The notes under the pieces are model-generated. The model had not been told where the DNA came from, ran no database searches, and was given only the letters and a program-made list of their open reading frames with translations. Both the position numbers and the translations under genes were made by a program. Positions 45,083-53,030 of a stretch of DNA of 64,000 bases are shown here, piece by piece. The stretch is from Mucilaginibacter pankratovii (GTDB taxonomy: Bacteria; Bacteroidota; Bacteroidia; Sphingobacteriales; Sphingobacteriaceae), in contig NZ_JACWMY010000005.1 in NCBI RefSeq assembly GCF_014773265.1, forward strand, positions 1 to 64,000, in the 5' to 3' direction. The stretch's first letter is position 1. Each line of letters begins with the position of its first letter.

Positions 45083-46060
45083 TTAAACCGAAGCTTTATA
45101 TTCCTTAACCGCAGCAATTAATTTTGGCAGTACCTCAAAAGCATCGCCAACAATACCGTAATCGGCCACTTTAAAAAATGGCGCTTCGGCATCCTTGTTA
45201 ATAACTACAATAACCTTTGACGAACTTACACCGGCCAAATGCTGTATAGCACCCGAAATTCCTATTGCAATATACAAATTTGGACTGACAGCTATACCTG
45301 TTTGGCCAACATGTTCGCTATGCGGGCGCCATCCGGCATCAGATACCGGTTTAGAGCAGGCAGTAGCCGCACCAAGCAGTTCGGCCAGTTCTTCTACCAT
45401 ACCCCAGTTCTCGGGGCCTTTTAATCCGCGCCCTGCAGATACAACGATCTCAGCATCAGGTAAAGAAACCTTATCTGTAGAGCGTACGATATCTTTAATC
45501 ATCGCCTTAAAGTCCGATTCTTTGGTTTCCACGGCAAAATCTTCCACCTGGCCGGCAGCAGCGCTCTCTACAACTTTATAAGAGTTGGGCGTAAGGGCGA
45601 CAACTTTATTGGCCGATGTTAGCTCTACGGTTGCAAACGCTTTGCCGGAGAATGCAGTTTTCTTCACGGTGAATTTACCGCCTTCAATTACAGGTAAGGC
45701 AACAGCTCCATCGGCAACTCCGGCTTGTAATTTCACACCGATACGGGGAGCAAGGCCACGCCCGCTGAACGAGTTAGACAGCACTACTATATCCGCACCC
45801 TGAACCTTTGCTGCTTCGGCAATTACCGAGGCGTAGGCCTGGTTCACGAAATTCTTTAATTTATCGTTAGATACATTCAGCACCTTTTCGGCACCGTATT
45901 TACCTAAGGCAGTAAGGTCACCCGGGGCAACATCGCCAATAGATATGGCTACAAGATTAGTGCCCGCCTGCTCGGCTATTGCTTTGGCGTAGCTTATAGC
46001 TTCGAATGTTGATTTTTTGAACTTGCCACCGGCATTTTCGGCATATATTAAAACTGACAT
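45083..46060 (-). CDS. etfA: Electron transfer flavoprotein alpha subunit
   Basis: 325 residues, full length. The N-terminal Rossmann-like domain (MSVLIYAENAGGKFKK) leads into the FAD-binding C-terminal domain with VSAGRGLKGPENW (~208-220), GATACSKPVSDAGW and the signature LYIAIGISGAIQHLAG, then NKDAEAPFFKVADYGIVGD. ETF passes electrons from acyl-CoA dehydrogenases to the quinone pool via ETF:QO. It follows etfB by 35 bases on the minus strand. Confidence 0.96.
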   Translation of the reverse strand: MSVLIYAENAGGKFKKSTFEAISYAKAIAEQAGTNLVAISIGDVAPGDLTALGKYGAEKVLNVSNDKLKNFVNQAYASVIAEAAKVQGADIVVLSNSFSGRGLAPRIGVKLQAGVADGAVALPVIEGGKFTVKKTAFSGKAFATVELTSANKVVALTPNSYKVVESAAAGQVEDFAVETKESDFKAMIKDIVRSTDKVSLPDAEIVVSAGRGLKGPENWGMVEELAELLGAATACSKPVSDAGWRPHSEHVGQTGIAVSPNLYIAIGISGAIQHLAGVSSSKVIVVINKDAEAPFFKVADYGIVGDAFEVLPKLIAAVKEYKASV

Positions 46061-46095
46061 ATAAGATCGTTCTTCTCTCGTGAAAATTGAATTGA

Positions 46096-46836
46096 TTAAA
46101 TAACCCTTGCCTGTGTGTGCAGCAACTCTACCAATTGGGCCGGGTCGCCGGCGTCAACCAGTTTCACCTGGCCGCGAGGGGCAGGAGTTTCATAACTGAT
46201 GATCTCCGAAAAGGTTTTAACATCCACAGCCTCAACCACGGTAAGCGGTTTGGTACGCGCGCTCATGATGCCGCGCATGTTGGGTATTTTGGGTTCGGCA
46301 ACGCCTTCGGCAGTGCCGGCAACAAATGGAAGCGGGATAGTTAATACTTCCTTGCCGCCTTCAATCTCGCGCTCAACAGTAGCGGTGCTGCCATCTACAT
46401 CCAATTTTTTGATGATAGATACCGAGGGAAGATCAAGCAGTTCGCCCAGCATACCGGCTATTTTAGAGCCATTGTAATCTATAGATTCTTTGCCGGTCAG
46501 GATCAGGTCGAAAGGGTTTGCTTTCACATATTCTGCTACTTGGTAAGCTACGTACCAGGCATCGTGCGGTTTGGCGTTGATGCGCACAGCATCGGTAGCG
46601 CCAATGGCCAGTGCCTTGCGGATGGTGGCATCGGTGCTGGCTTCGCCTACGTTGATAACGGTAACTGTGCCTTTACCGCCATCGGTTAATTCAATTGCAC
46701 GCGCAAGGGCTATCTCGTCCCATGGGTTTAAGATGAACTGAACGCCGTTTGTATTAAATTGGGTGTTGTTATCTGTAAAGGTTATTTTTGTAGTGGTATC
46801 CGGAACATTGCTGATACATACCAGTATTTTCATCAT
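46096..46836 (-). CDS. etfB: Electron transfer flavoprotein beta subunit
   Basis: 246 residues. MKILVCISNVPDTTTKI at the start, NPWDEIALARAIEL (~36-49), LILTGKESIDYNGSKIAGMLGELL (~110-133) and the AMP-binding region are all intact. Two ATGs (46836 and 46833) are adjacent, and the second may be used. It is the first gene of the etfB-etfA-bfn unit, with a good -7 box 36 bases upstream. It binds AMP and forms the ETF heterodimer with EtfA. Confidence 0.96.
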   Translation of the reverse strand: MMKILVCISNVPDTTTKITFTDNNTQFNTNGVQFILNPWDEIALARAIELTDGGKGTVTVINVGEASTDATIRKALAIGATDAVRINAKPHDAWYVAYQVAEYVKANPFDLILTGKESIDYNGSKIAGMLGELLDLPSVSIIKKLDVDGSTATVEREIEGGKEVLTIPLPFVAGTAEGVAEPKIPNMRGIMSARTKPLTVVEAVDVKTFSEIISYETPAPRGQVKLVDAGDPAQLVELLHTQARVI

Positions 46837-46871
46837 AATTGGTTTGTTTTTACGGGTAGTTGGTGGTGATG

Positions 46872-46879
46872 CAAATTTA
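46872..46879 (-). promoter_or_regulatory. -7 promoter box for the etfB-etfA-bfn unit
   Basis: On the minus strand this reads TAAATTTG, an exact TAnnTTTG match. It gives a leader of about 30 bases to the etfB ATG. Confidence 0.6.
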
Positions 46880-46901
46880 GTTAAAAAAGAGAGAGTTTAA
46901 A

Positions 46902-47246
46902 ATGGAGATAAGCAGATTAGATAAGCTGTTGGCATTTATAGAGAACGAACCCAACGACGAATTTTTAAAATACGCGCTGGCCACAGAGTATCTGCGACTT
47001 AACGATACAGAAAAAGCCCTGAGCTATTACGAGGACCTGGTGAATAACCACGCCAATTACACAGGGACGTATTATCATCTTGGCAAGCTTTATGAGGCCC
47101 TGAACCGCAAAGATGATGCCATACGCACCTACGAGGTTGGTATGAAAATAACGAAAGAGAAACGCGATAACCACGCCTTTAGCGAATTGCAGGGCGTTTA
47201 CATGGCCGCTAAAGGTTACGAAGAGGACGATGACGACGATTATTAA
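46902..47246 (+). CDS. Small TPR protein
   Basis: 114 residues with two to three tetratricopeptide repeats: EPNDEFLKYALATEYLRLND (~16-35), KALSYYEDLVNNHANYTGTYYHLGKLY (~38-64) and DAIRTYEVGMKI (~71-82). It ends in an acidic tail, EEDDDDDY. No signal peptide, so it is a cytoplasmic protein-interaction module. It is divergent from etfB and followed 10 bases later by the chromate transporter gene, so the two may be cotranscribed. Confidence 0.85.
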   Translation: MEISRLDKLLAFIENEPNDEFLKYALATEYLRLNDTEKALSYYEDLVNNHANYTGTYYHLGKLYEALNRKDDAIRTYEVGMKITKEKRDNHAFSELQGVYMAAKGYEEDDDDDY

Positions 47247-47256
47247 TTGTTAGGTT

Positions 47257-48456
47257 TTGAGGCGCAGGGAGCTTTTATTCATACGGGATGTCACCTTGTA
47301 CACCTTCACCGCTTTTGGCGGGCCGCAGGCGCATATAGCGGTTTTGCTGCGCCAGTTTGTGCAGAAACGTGGTTACATCACCGAGGAGGAACTGATGGAG
47401 TTAAACGCTCTTTCGCAAATAATGCCCGGGCCCTCATCCACCCAAACCTTAGTGGGCATTGCCTGGAAGGTGGGCGGTTTACGATTAGCGCTCATTACTT
47501 TTTTAATTTGGATACTGCCATCCGCGTCTATCATGTGCATGGCCGCTATCAGCTATAAAATATTTGCCGATAAGGAGAAATTCACCGCTATACTGCGGTT
47601 TGTTCAGCCCATGGCGGTGGGTATAGTGGGATACGCCACCTACACCTTCGCCACAAAATTCCTGCGGACAAAAGTAACCATAATGCTTGCCGCAGCTTCG
47701 CTGATAGCAACGCTTATCCTCCAAAACCCATATGCCTTCCCCTTATTGATATTAATGGGAGGCATCATATCCTCGGCGCTGGAAACGCAGCAACAGGAGA
47801 ACGAATTACGCGTAAAGCTATTTAGCAATGTAAACCCGAATAAGGTTGCTTATTTTATTGGGATACTGTTGTTTTTTGCCGCGTTGGGTGCTATAATAAG
47901 CCGCACCTCGCCGTTTAGTTTACCTATCCGCCTTTTCGAGAACTTTTACCGGAATGGTATATTGATATTTGGCGGAGGACAGGTACTGGTACCGCTGATG
48001 TACACCGAGTTTGTGGAACTAAAGCACTATCTCACCAATTCGGAATTTTTGAGTGGGTACGCTTTGCAGCAAGCCTTACCAGGGCCTACATTTTCGTTCA
48101 CCTCCTTTGTGGGCGGTATTGCTATGGGCGATAAAGGTTATGGCATAGTCGGGCAGATAGTGGGCAGCGTAGTAGCGGTAATTGGCATCAACCTGCCGGG
48201 ATTGATCCTTATCCTGTTCATTGTTCCCTTTTGGAACGACCTCAAAAAAATAACCCGCATAAAAAATTCACTAAGCGGCATTAATGCCGTTGCAGTAGGC
48301 TTTATGGCAACGGCCTTTATTATGCTGGTAATGCCCTTTCGCCTCAACCCGTTGGCTTACGGGTTAATGGCAGCTACTTTTTTGCTGCTGCAGTTTACGA
48401 AGATAAAAGCGCCGGTGGTGATATTGATAGCGGTGGTGTTGGGATTAGTGATTTAA
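47257..48456 (+). CDS. chrA: ChrA-type chromate transporter, two-domain (long) form
   Basis: 399 residues with two CHR domains. The first has FTAFGGPQAHIAVL and MPGPSSTQTLVGIAW (~18-70). The second has FGGGQVLVPLMYTEFVE (~235-251) and LQQALPGPTFSFTSFVGG (~270-287). There are about 10 TM segments. The start is unusual: an in-frame stop lies 6 bases upstream and there is no ATG or GTG, so the TTG at 47257 (MRRRELLFIRDV) is the only standard initiator that keeps the conserved N-terminus. The family exports chromate; in many bacteria the physiological anion is unproven. It overlaps no gene and is 10 bases after the TPR gene. Confidence 0.92.
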   Translation: MRRRELLFIRDVTLYTFTAFGGPQAHIAVLLRQFVQKRGYITEEELMELNALSQIMPGPSSTQTLVGIAWKVGGLRLALITFLIWILPSASIMCMAAISYKIFADKEKFTAILRFVQPMAVGIVGYATYTFATKFLRTKVTIMLAAASLIATLILQNPYAFPLLILMGGIISSALETQQQENELRVKLFSNVNPNKVAYFIGILLFFAALGAIISRTSPFSLPIRLFENFYRNGILIFGGGQVLVPLMYTEFVELKHYLTNSEFLSGYALQQALPGPTFSFTSFVGGIAMGDKGYGIVGQIVGSVVAVIGINLPGLILILFIVPFWNDLKKITRIKNSLSGINAVAVGFMATAFIMLVMPFRLNPLAYGLMAATFLLLQFTKIKAPVVILIAVVLGLVI

Positions 48457-48627
48457 ATGCCTCTTTTAGGCCTTGTTTAGGATAAAAAAGTTTCCAAAAG
48501 TTAACACAATTCCGTATGTTAACTTTATAAGTAATTAATAATCAACAAGATGAATTTTTACAGGGTTAACATAAAAAGCGACTTTTTTACCGGTAATTTT
48601 TAAAACAAGCAGGATGAGTTGAATGGT

Positions 48628-48666
48628 AAACATAAAGCCCGGCTGTGTCAGTCGGGCTTTATGTTT
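48628..48666. terminator. Bidirectional terminator between chrA and dnaB
   Basis: An 18-bp stem (48628-48645 with 48649-48666, one G-T wobble) with core CATAAAGCCCGGCTG and TGT loop. It is A/T-tracted on both sides, fitting the convergent chrA (+) and dnaB (-) genes. Confidence 0.8.
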
Positions 48667-48670
48667 AGCA

Positions 48671-48703
48671 AAAGTTCCCCCTTCAGGGGGCGGAGGGGGC
48701 TAA
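48671..48703. repeat. C/G-run element touching the dnaB stop codon
   Basis: On the minus strand the dnaB TAG runs directly into GCCCCCTCCGCCCCCTGAAG then GGGGGAACTTTTG. CCCCCTGAAGGGGG is a hairpin. I recall near-identical C-run elements as common in Bacteroidota intergenic DNA. Confidence 0.55.
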
Positions 48704-50262
48704 AACGGTGGCTCATCCTCCATATCATCCATCCTTGATGGGCGGATGATAAAGTTACTTTGCTTTTCAAAATCCTGCGATGGGCCTAAACCCGCAAATG
48801 CGTTTCCGCCGGCAGGGGGGAAGCCATCCATATTCGTTTCCAGATCGGTAAACTTCACAAATTTACCAACGAATTTCAACCGTACGCGGCCGGTCTCACC
48901 GTTACGGTGCTTGGCGATGATCACCTCGCCCACGCCTTGTGTTGGGTTATTGTCCTCATCCACATCCAGGCCGTAATACTCGGGGCGGTAAAGGAATAAT
49001 ACCATATCCGCATCCTGTTCAATAGAGCCGGATTCACGCAAATCCGATAGCATCGGCCTTTTAGAACCGCCGGGGCGGCTTTCCACCGCACGGCTTAACT
49101 GCGAAAGTGCAATTACGGGTACATTCAACTCCTTAGCTACCGTTTTAAGTGCCCGGGAAATACTACCGATCTCCTGCTCGCGGTTACCGCCGCCACCTTT
49201 ACCTTCGGCTTTACCCTGCATCAATTGCAAGTAATCGATGATGATCAGCTGGATATCGTGCTGCGATTTTAAACGGCGGCACTTAGCGCGGAACTCAAAT
49301 ATATTTAATGATGGGGTATCATCGATAATTAAAGGGGCAGCCTCTAAGCGGCCAATTTTAGAGTGGATCTGCTGCCATTCCCATTCTTCTAAAGTACCCT
49401 TACGGATCTTTTCCTGCTCGATTTCGGTTTCGCCGGATATTAAACGGTTAACCAACTGTACGGATGACATCTCCAACGAGAATACAACAACCGGCTTGTT
49501 AAAATCCACCGCAGCATTGCGCGCACAGGTAAGTACAAATGCCGTTTTACCCATCGCGGGGCGTGCTGCTATAATAACCAGGTCGGATTTTTGCCAGCCG
49601 GAGGTCATCCGGTCGAGATCGGTAAAGCCGGAAGGGACTCCTGTTAAGCCGTCTTTTTTATCTTTCAACGCCTCGATATCCTTCAATGCCTCGTGCACCA
49701 GGTCGTCCATCATCCGCGAATCGCGGCGAAGGTTATTTTGTGCTATTTCGAAGAGGTTTTTTTCGGCTTTATCAAGCAGGTCGAAAACATCACTTGTATC
49801 TTCAAAAGCAGAGTTGATGATATCAGAAGAGATCCGGATCAATTCGCGCTGAATGTATTTTTGAATGATAATGCGCGAATGGTATTCTATATTGGCGGCA
49901 GAGGCTACGCGGTTTGTTAGTTCGGTAACATAATAAGCACCGCCTATCATTTCCAGCTCGCCGGTTTGGCGCAATTGCGCAACAACAGTAAGGATATCTA
50001 CTGGTGATGTTTTCTCGAACAGTACCGCAATGGCGTTAAATATTTTTTGATGCCTGGTTTCGTAAAAAACTTCAGGTTTTAACACATCAATAACCGAAGA
50101 AAGGGCGTCTTTCTCCAGCATCAGCGCACCAAGTACAGCTTCTTCTAAGTCGGTTGCCTGCGGCGGTAACTTGCCCGCGCCAGCGTAAGGACTGGGGGTA
50201 GTTAAACGGCTTCGGCGGTCGGTATTGGTCTTATTATTGGTAGAATCGTTCTCGAAAATCAT
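48700..50262 (-). CDS. dnaB: Replicative DNA helicase DnaB
   Basis: 520 residues from the ATG at 50262 (MIFENDSTNN). The longer in-frame start at 50316 would precede the promoter box and is rejected. The N-terminal DnaB domain (PPQATDLEEAVLGALML, ~35-150) is followed by a linker helix and the RecA-like motor: Walker A ARPAMGKTAF (~235-244), Walker B LIIIDYLQLM (~343-352), the QLSRAVE motif, and R-finger region LRESGSIEQDADMV. The C-terminal tail is Pro/Asp-rich. It unwinds DNA at the fork as a hexamer. No intein. Confidence 0.97.
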   Translation of the reverse strand: MIFENDSTNNKTNTDRRSRLTTPSPYAGAGKLPPQATDLEEAVLGALMLEKDALSSVIDVLKPEVFYETRHQKIFNAIAVLFEKTSPVDILTVVAQLRQTGELEMIGGAYYVTELTNRVASAANIEYHSRIIIQKYIQRELIRISSDIINSAFEDTSDVFDLLDKAEKNLFEIAQNNLRRDSRMMDDLVHEALKDIEALKDKKDGLTGVPSGFTDLDRMTSGWQKSDLVIIAARPAMGKTAFVLTCARNAAVDFNKPVVVFSLEMSSVQLVNRLISGETEIEQEKIRKGTLEEWEWQQIHSKIGRLEAAPLIIDDTPSLNIFEFRAKCRRLKSQHDIQLIIIDYLQLMQGKAEGKGGGGNREQEIGSISRALKTVAKELNVPVIALSQLSRAVESRPGGSKRPMLSDLRESGSIEQDADMVLFLYRPEYYGLDVDEDNNPTQGVGEVIIAKHRNGETGRVRLKFVGKFVKFTDLETNMDGFPPAGGNAFAGLGPSQDFEKQSNFIIRPSRMDDMEDEPPF

Positions 50263-50268
50263 AACGAA

Positions 50269-50276
50269 CAAAAATA
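50269..50276 (-). promoter_or_regulatory. -7 promoter box for dnaB
   Basis: The minus strand reads TATTTTTG, an exact TAnnTTTG match, ending only 6 bases before the dnaB ATG, so the mRNA would be nearly leaderless. Confidence 0.5.
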
Positions 50277-50538
50277 TACAAAATATGCTCGCGATTGCGC
50301 CAGATTTCGTCAACACATCAATTTAAAACTTAATGAAAACTGTATCAGCGGTATAAATTTAAGGCATTGTTATCAACGCCAGATGTTAGTAACTTGTTAG
50401 GTGTTTTATAACCGGCTTACCATCAACTCAATATGATAATGTGGATAAAACTTGGCAAATGTTAACTACCACAATTGAGTATTTTGAAAATACCAAATGG
50501 CATATCAGTTCAATAACCGTAAAATCAGTTAATATAGC

Positions 50539-50546
50539 TACTTTTG
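50539..50546 (+). promoter_or_regulatory. -7 promoter box for rlmB
   Basis: TACTTTTG, an exact TAnnTTTG match, 21 bases before the rlmB ATG. Confidence 0.55.
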
Positions 50547-50567
50547 ACCCGATTCAACAAATAAAAA

Positions 50568-51341
50568 ATGACATATAATTCTAAGCCGGTACGCGAGGGC
50601 AACCAAATGGTTTTCGGCATAAGGGCCGTAATTGAAGCGATACTCGCCGGAAAAGAAATTGAAGCGTTATATACGCAGCGCGGTTTAGGCGGCGGCTTGC
50701 TGAACGAATTGCGCGATGTGATGAACGAGTACCAGATCACCGCCCAGCAGGTGCCGGTGGAAAAGCTGAACCGTATCACCATGAAAAACCACCAGGGAGT
50801 GATTGCGTTCATATCGCCAATTACTTACCAAAAGGTAGAGAATATTATTCCCGAAGTTTTTGAAAGGGGAGAAGTACCCCTTATATTGGTTTTGGATAGC
50901 ATTACAGATGTACGCAATATGGGCGCCATTGCCCGTACCGCGGAATGCGCAGGTGTTCATGCCATCGTTATCCCGGCAAAGGGCTCGGCACAGATAAACC
51001 CGGACGCCATTAAAACATCAGCAGGAGCGCTATACAAGATCCCGGTTTGCCGCCATGATAATTTTATGCAGACCGTACGGTTTCTGCAGGAATCGGGCCT
51101 GCAACTGGTCTGCTGTACCGAAAAAACCAGCGAATACATCTACACCCCGGATTATACAGCCCCAACAGCCATTATCATGGGTTCAGAAGAAGACGGCATC
51201 CGCAACGATATTATCCGCATATCCGATCATCTGGCCAAGATCCCGATGTTTGGCGAAATAGAATCCCTAAATGTATCTGTATCAACTGCGGTTATTCTTT
51301 ACGAAGCCATAAGGCAGCGCGGAGGAGCAAAGCAACTCTAA
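50568..51341 (+). CDS. rlmB: 23S rRNA 2'-O-ribose methyltransferase, RlmB/TrmH family
   Basis: 257 residues. The N-terminal substrate-binding domain (~12-95: MVFGIRAVIEAI, HQGVIAFIS) is followed by the SPOUT/trefoil-knot domain. Its three motifs are DSITDVRNMGAIARTAECAG (~108-127), IIMGSEEDGI (~203-212) and IPMFGEIESLNVSVSTAVIL (~223-243). It uses SAM; RlmB modifies G2251 in E. coli, but the exact rRNA target here is inferred from family. It is followed 10 bases later by a small unknown gene. Confidence 0.94.
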   Translation: MTYNSKPVREGNQMVFGIRAVIEAILAGKEIEALYTQRGLGGGLLNELRDVMNEYQITAQQVPVEKLNRITMKNHQGVIAFISPITYQKVENIIPEVFERGEVPLILVLDSITDVRNMGAIARTAECAGVHAIVIPAKGSAQINPDAIKTSAGALYKIPVCRHDNFMQTVRFLQESGLQLVCCTEKTSEYIYTPDYTAPTAIIMGSEEDGIRNDIIRISDHLAKIPMFGEIESLNVSVSTAVILYEAIRQRGGAKQL

Positions 51342-51351
51342 AGGTGTAATT

Positions 51352-51606
51352 ATGATTTCGGAAGAACAACTAAAGGAAATAGAACTTAGGTGCAATATGG
51401 CGCAGCGGGGGCCGTGGAAATCTTACATTGAAGATAGAGACCACGAAAGTGGAAATAGCTTTATCATGACAGGCGACGATGAAAATAGAGGAGAAGATAT
51501 TGAGTTGACGGGAGCAACTGACGCAGACTTTGATTTTATAGCCGGTGCTAAACAGGATATTCCGCTACTTATTGCAGAGATTCGTCGGTTAAAAGCTTTG
51601 AGGTAA
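51352..51606 (+). CDS. Small soluble protein with phage-like RC-x-A-x-x-GPW motif
   Basis: 84 residues. It contains LKEIELRCNMAQRGPWKSYIE near the N-terminus and DADFDFIAGAKQDIPLLIAEI at the C-terminus. That pairing (RC..A..GPW, then D-x-x-FIA-x-A-x-x-DIPxLL) is seen in many small phage-associated and Ea22-like proteins of unknown function. It lies 10 bases after rlmB and before a strong shared terminator. No prophage genes surround it, and its base composition is AT-richer than rlmB, suggesting acquisition. Confidence 0.72.
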   Translation: MISEEQLKEIELRCNMAQRGPWKSYIEDRDHESGNSFIMTGDDENRGEDIELTGATDADFDFIAGAKQDIPLLIAEIRRLKALR

Positions 51607-51626
51607 CTTTCAGAAAATCTTTAAAT

Positions 51627-51667
51627 AATGAAGAAACCCGATTGATCACCAATCGGGTTTCTTCATT
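51627..51667. terminator. Bidirectional intrinsic terminator
   Basis: A perfect 18-bp stem, 51627-51644 with 51650-51667 (core GAAACCCGATTG), with an ATCAC loop and T/A tracts on both sides. It separates the rlmB unit (+) from manC (-). AGATGTGCAGATTTT-type words (minus strand) follow to 51708. Confidence 0.88.
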
Positions 51668-51703
51668 TTCATCTGCATATTTGCACATTTAAAATCTGCA
51701 CAT

Positions 51704-52789
51704 CTATATATATTTTGCCCCAAATTTATTTTTTACATCGGTAACTACCTGTTTGATGTTTTGCTCCTGGTCGCGCGGGCAAATCAGGAGGGAGTTGTTG
51801 CTTTCCACCACAATAAAATCGTGCAGGCCCTGTAATATCACCAGCTTTTCGCCGGGTACGTTTACCATGCAGTTGCTGCTATCGTACATAATTACCTTGT
51901 CTGACGGGATTACCGCGTTACCCACGTAATCTTTATCGGCTAACTGGTAGATAGATGCCCAGGTACCCAGGTCGCTCCAGCCAAACTCCGATGGCAGAAC
52001 ATATACGTTTGACGCTTTTTCCATGATGCCATAGTCGATAGAGATATTGATGCAGCGCTGGTATATTTTGTGTACAAAAGCTTTCTCCTCGTCGGTGTTG
52101 TAAACGGAACGTGCCTCGGCAAATATTTCGTGCATCTCGGGCAGATAGTTGTTAAAAGCATTTACAATAGCCTTTGCCGACCATACAAATATGCCGGCAT
52201 TCCATAAAAAGTCGCCGCTTTGGATAAAGGTTTTGGCTATATCAACTGTTGGCTTCTCCGTAAAGGTTTTTACTTTATGAAAATCGTCGTTTATTACCTG
52301 GTCGGTATATTGAATGTACCCGTAGCCGGTATCCGGGCGGGATGGTTTAATGCCGAGGGTAACCAGGCATTGCTTATCGGTAGCAGTTTGTAATGATTTT
52401 TCAATTGCGGTAACAAACGCGGCTTCATCAAGTATCAGGTGGTCAGACGGGGCAACTACTATGGCCGCGTCTGGGTTAATGCTTTCTATTTTAAAACAAC
52501 CATAGGCAACGCAGGGAGCAGTATTACGCATAACCGGCTCGGTTAGTATCTGGTCATCTGCCATATCAGGCAGCTGTTTTTTTACCAGCTGTGCATAGTT
52601 TTCATTAGTAACAACATAAATATTTTCTTTCGGGCAAATTTTCAGGAAACGATTGTAGGTATTTTGGATAAGGGTTTTACCGGTCCCCAGTATATCAATA
52701 AATTGTTTAGGGTGCGATGCTCTGCTAATTGGCCAAAAACGGCTGCCAATTCCGCCTGCCATTATGATGGCATAGTAGTTTTTATTCAT
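51704..52789 (-). CDS. manC: Mannose-1-phosphate guanylyltransferase
   Basis: 361 residues, the short form without a C-terminal phosphomannose isomerase domain. MAGGIGSRFWPISR (~10-23) is the nucleotidyltransferase signature, followed by HPKQF, TEPVMRNTAPC (~83-93), VVAPSDHLI (~109-117), GIKPSRPDTGYGYIQ (~144-158), FTEKP (~174-178) and LWNAGIFVW (~192-200). It makes GDP-mannose for glycans. Standing alone rather than in a polysaccharide locus, it is presumably general-purpose. Confidence 0.95.
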   Translation of the reverse strand: MNKNYYAIIMAGGIGSRFWPISRASHPKQFIDILGTGKTLIQNTYNRFLKICPKENIYVVTNENYAQLVKKQLPDMADDQILTEPVMRNTAPCVAYGCFKIESINPDAAIVVAPSDHLILDEAAFVTAIEKSLQTATDKQCLVTLGIKPSRPDTGYGYIQYTDQVINDDFHKVKTFTEKPTVDIAKTFIQSGDFLWNAGIFVWSAKAIVNAFNNYLPEMHEIFAEARSVYNTDEEKAFVHKIYQRCINISIDYGIMEKASNVYVLPSEFGWSDLGTWASIYQLADKDYVGNAVIPSDKVIMYDSSNCMVNVPGEKLVILQGLHDFIVVESNNSLLICPRDQEQNIKQVVTDVKNKFGAKYI

Positions 52790-52990
52790 GCTTTGGTTAA
52801 AGAATTTTTATTTGGTAAACCTTGGTTAAATGTGTGCATTAATTTGTAAATTTAGTATTAAATAAAACTAAATGTTACCGCACAAAAATTACTTTATTTT
52901 AAATGCATAAATAAGCAAATTGTTTTATGAAGAATAATCATTTTTATATAAAATTTTACACTAAACCCAGCGTTTATTTATAAATTTTTG

Positions 52991-52998
52991 TTATTTTG
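52991..52998 (+). promoter_or_regulatory. Probable -7 promoter box for recQ
   Basis: TTATTTTG, one mismatch from TAnnTTTG, 32 bases before the recQ ATG in a very AT-rich region (52840-53030). Confidence 0.4.
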
Positions 52999-53030
52999 AA
53001 CCATATTTTTAAAACGTATATAAGTACATA

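Larger units (their letters stand above)
50263..50567. other. Divergent dnaB/rlmB intergenic region
   Basis: 305 bases holding two outward promoters (-7 boxes at 50269-50276 on the minus strand and 50539-50546 on the plus strand). No ORF, repeat or clear RNA structure in the middle part. Confidence 0.6.

Noticed and set aside
45195..45581. 128-codon plus-strand ORF over etfA
   Set aside because: Antisense shadow, serine-rich composition reflecting the complementary codon bias of etfA.
51352..51606. Prophage remnant
   Set aside because: Only one small gene has a phage-type motif; no integrase, att repeat or structural gene is nearby.
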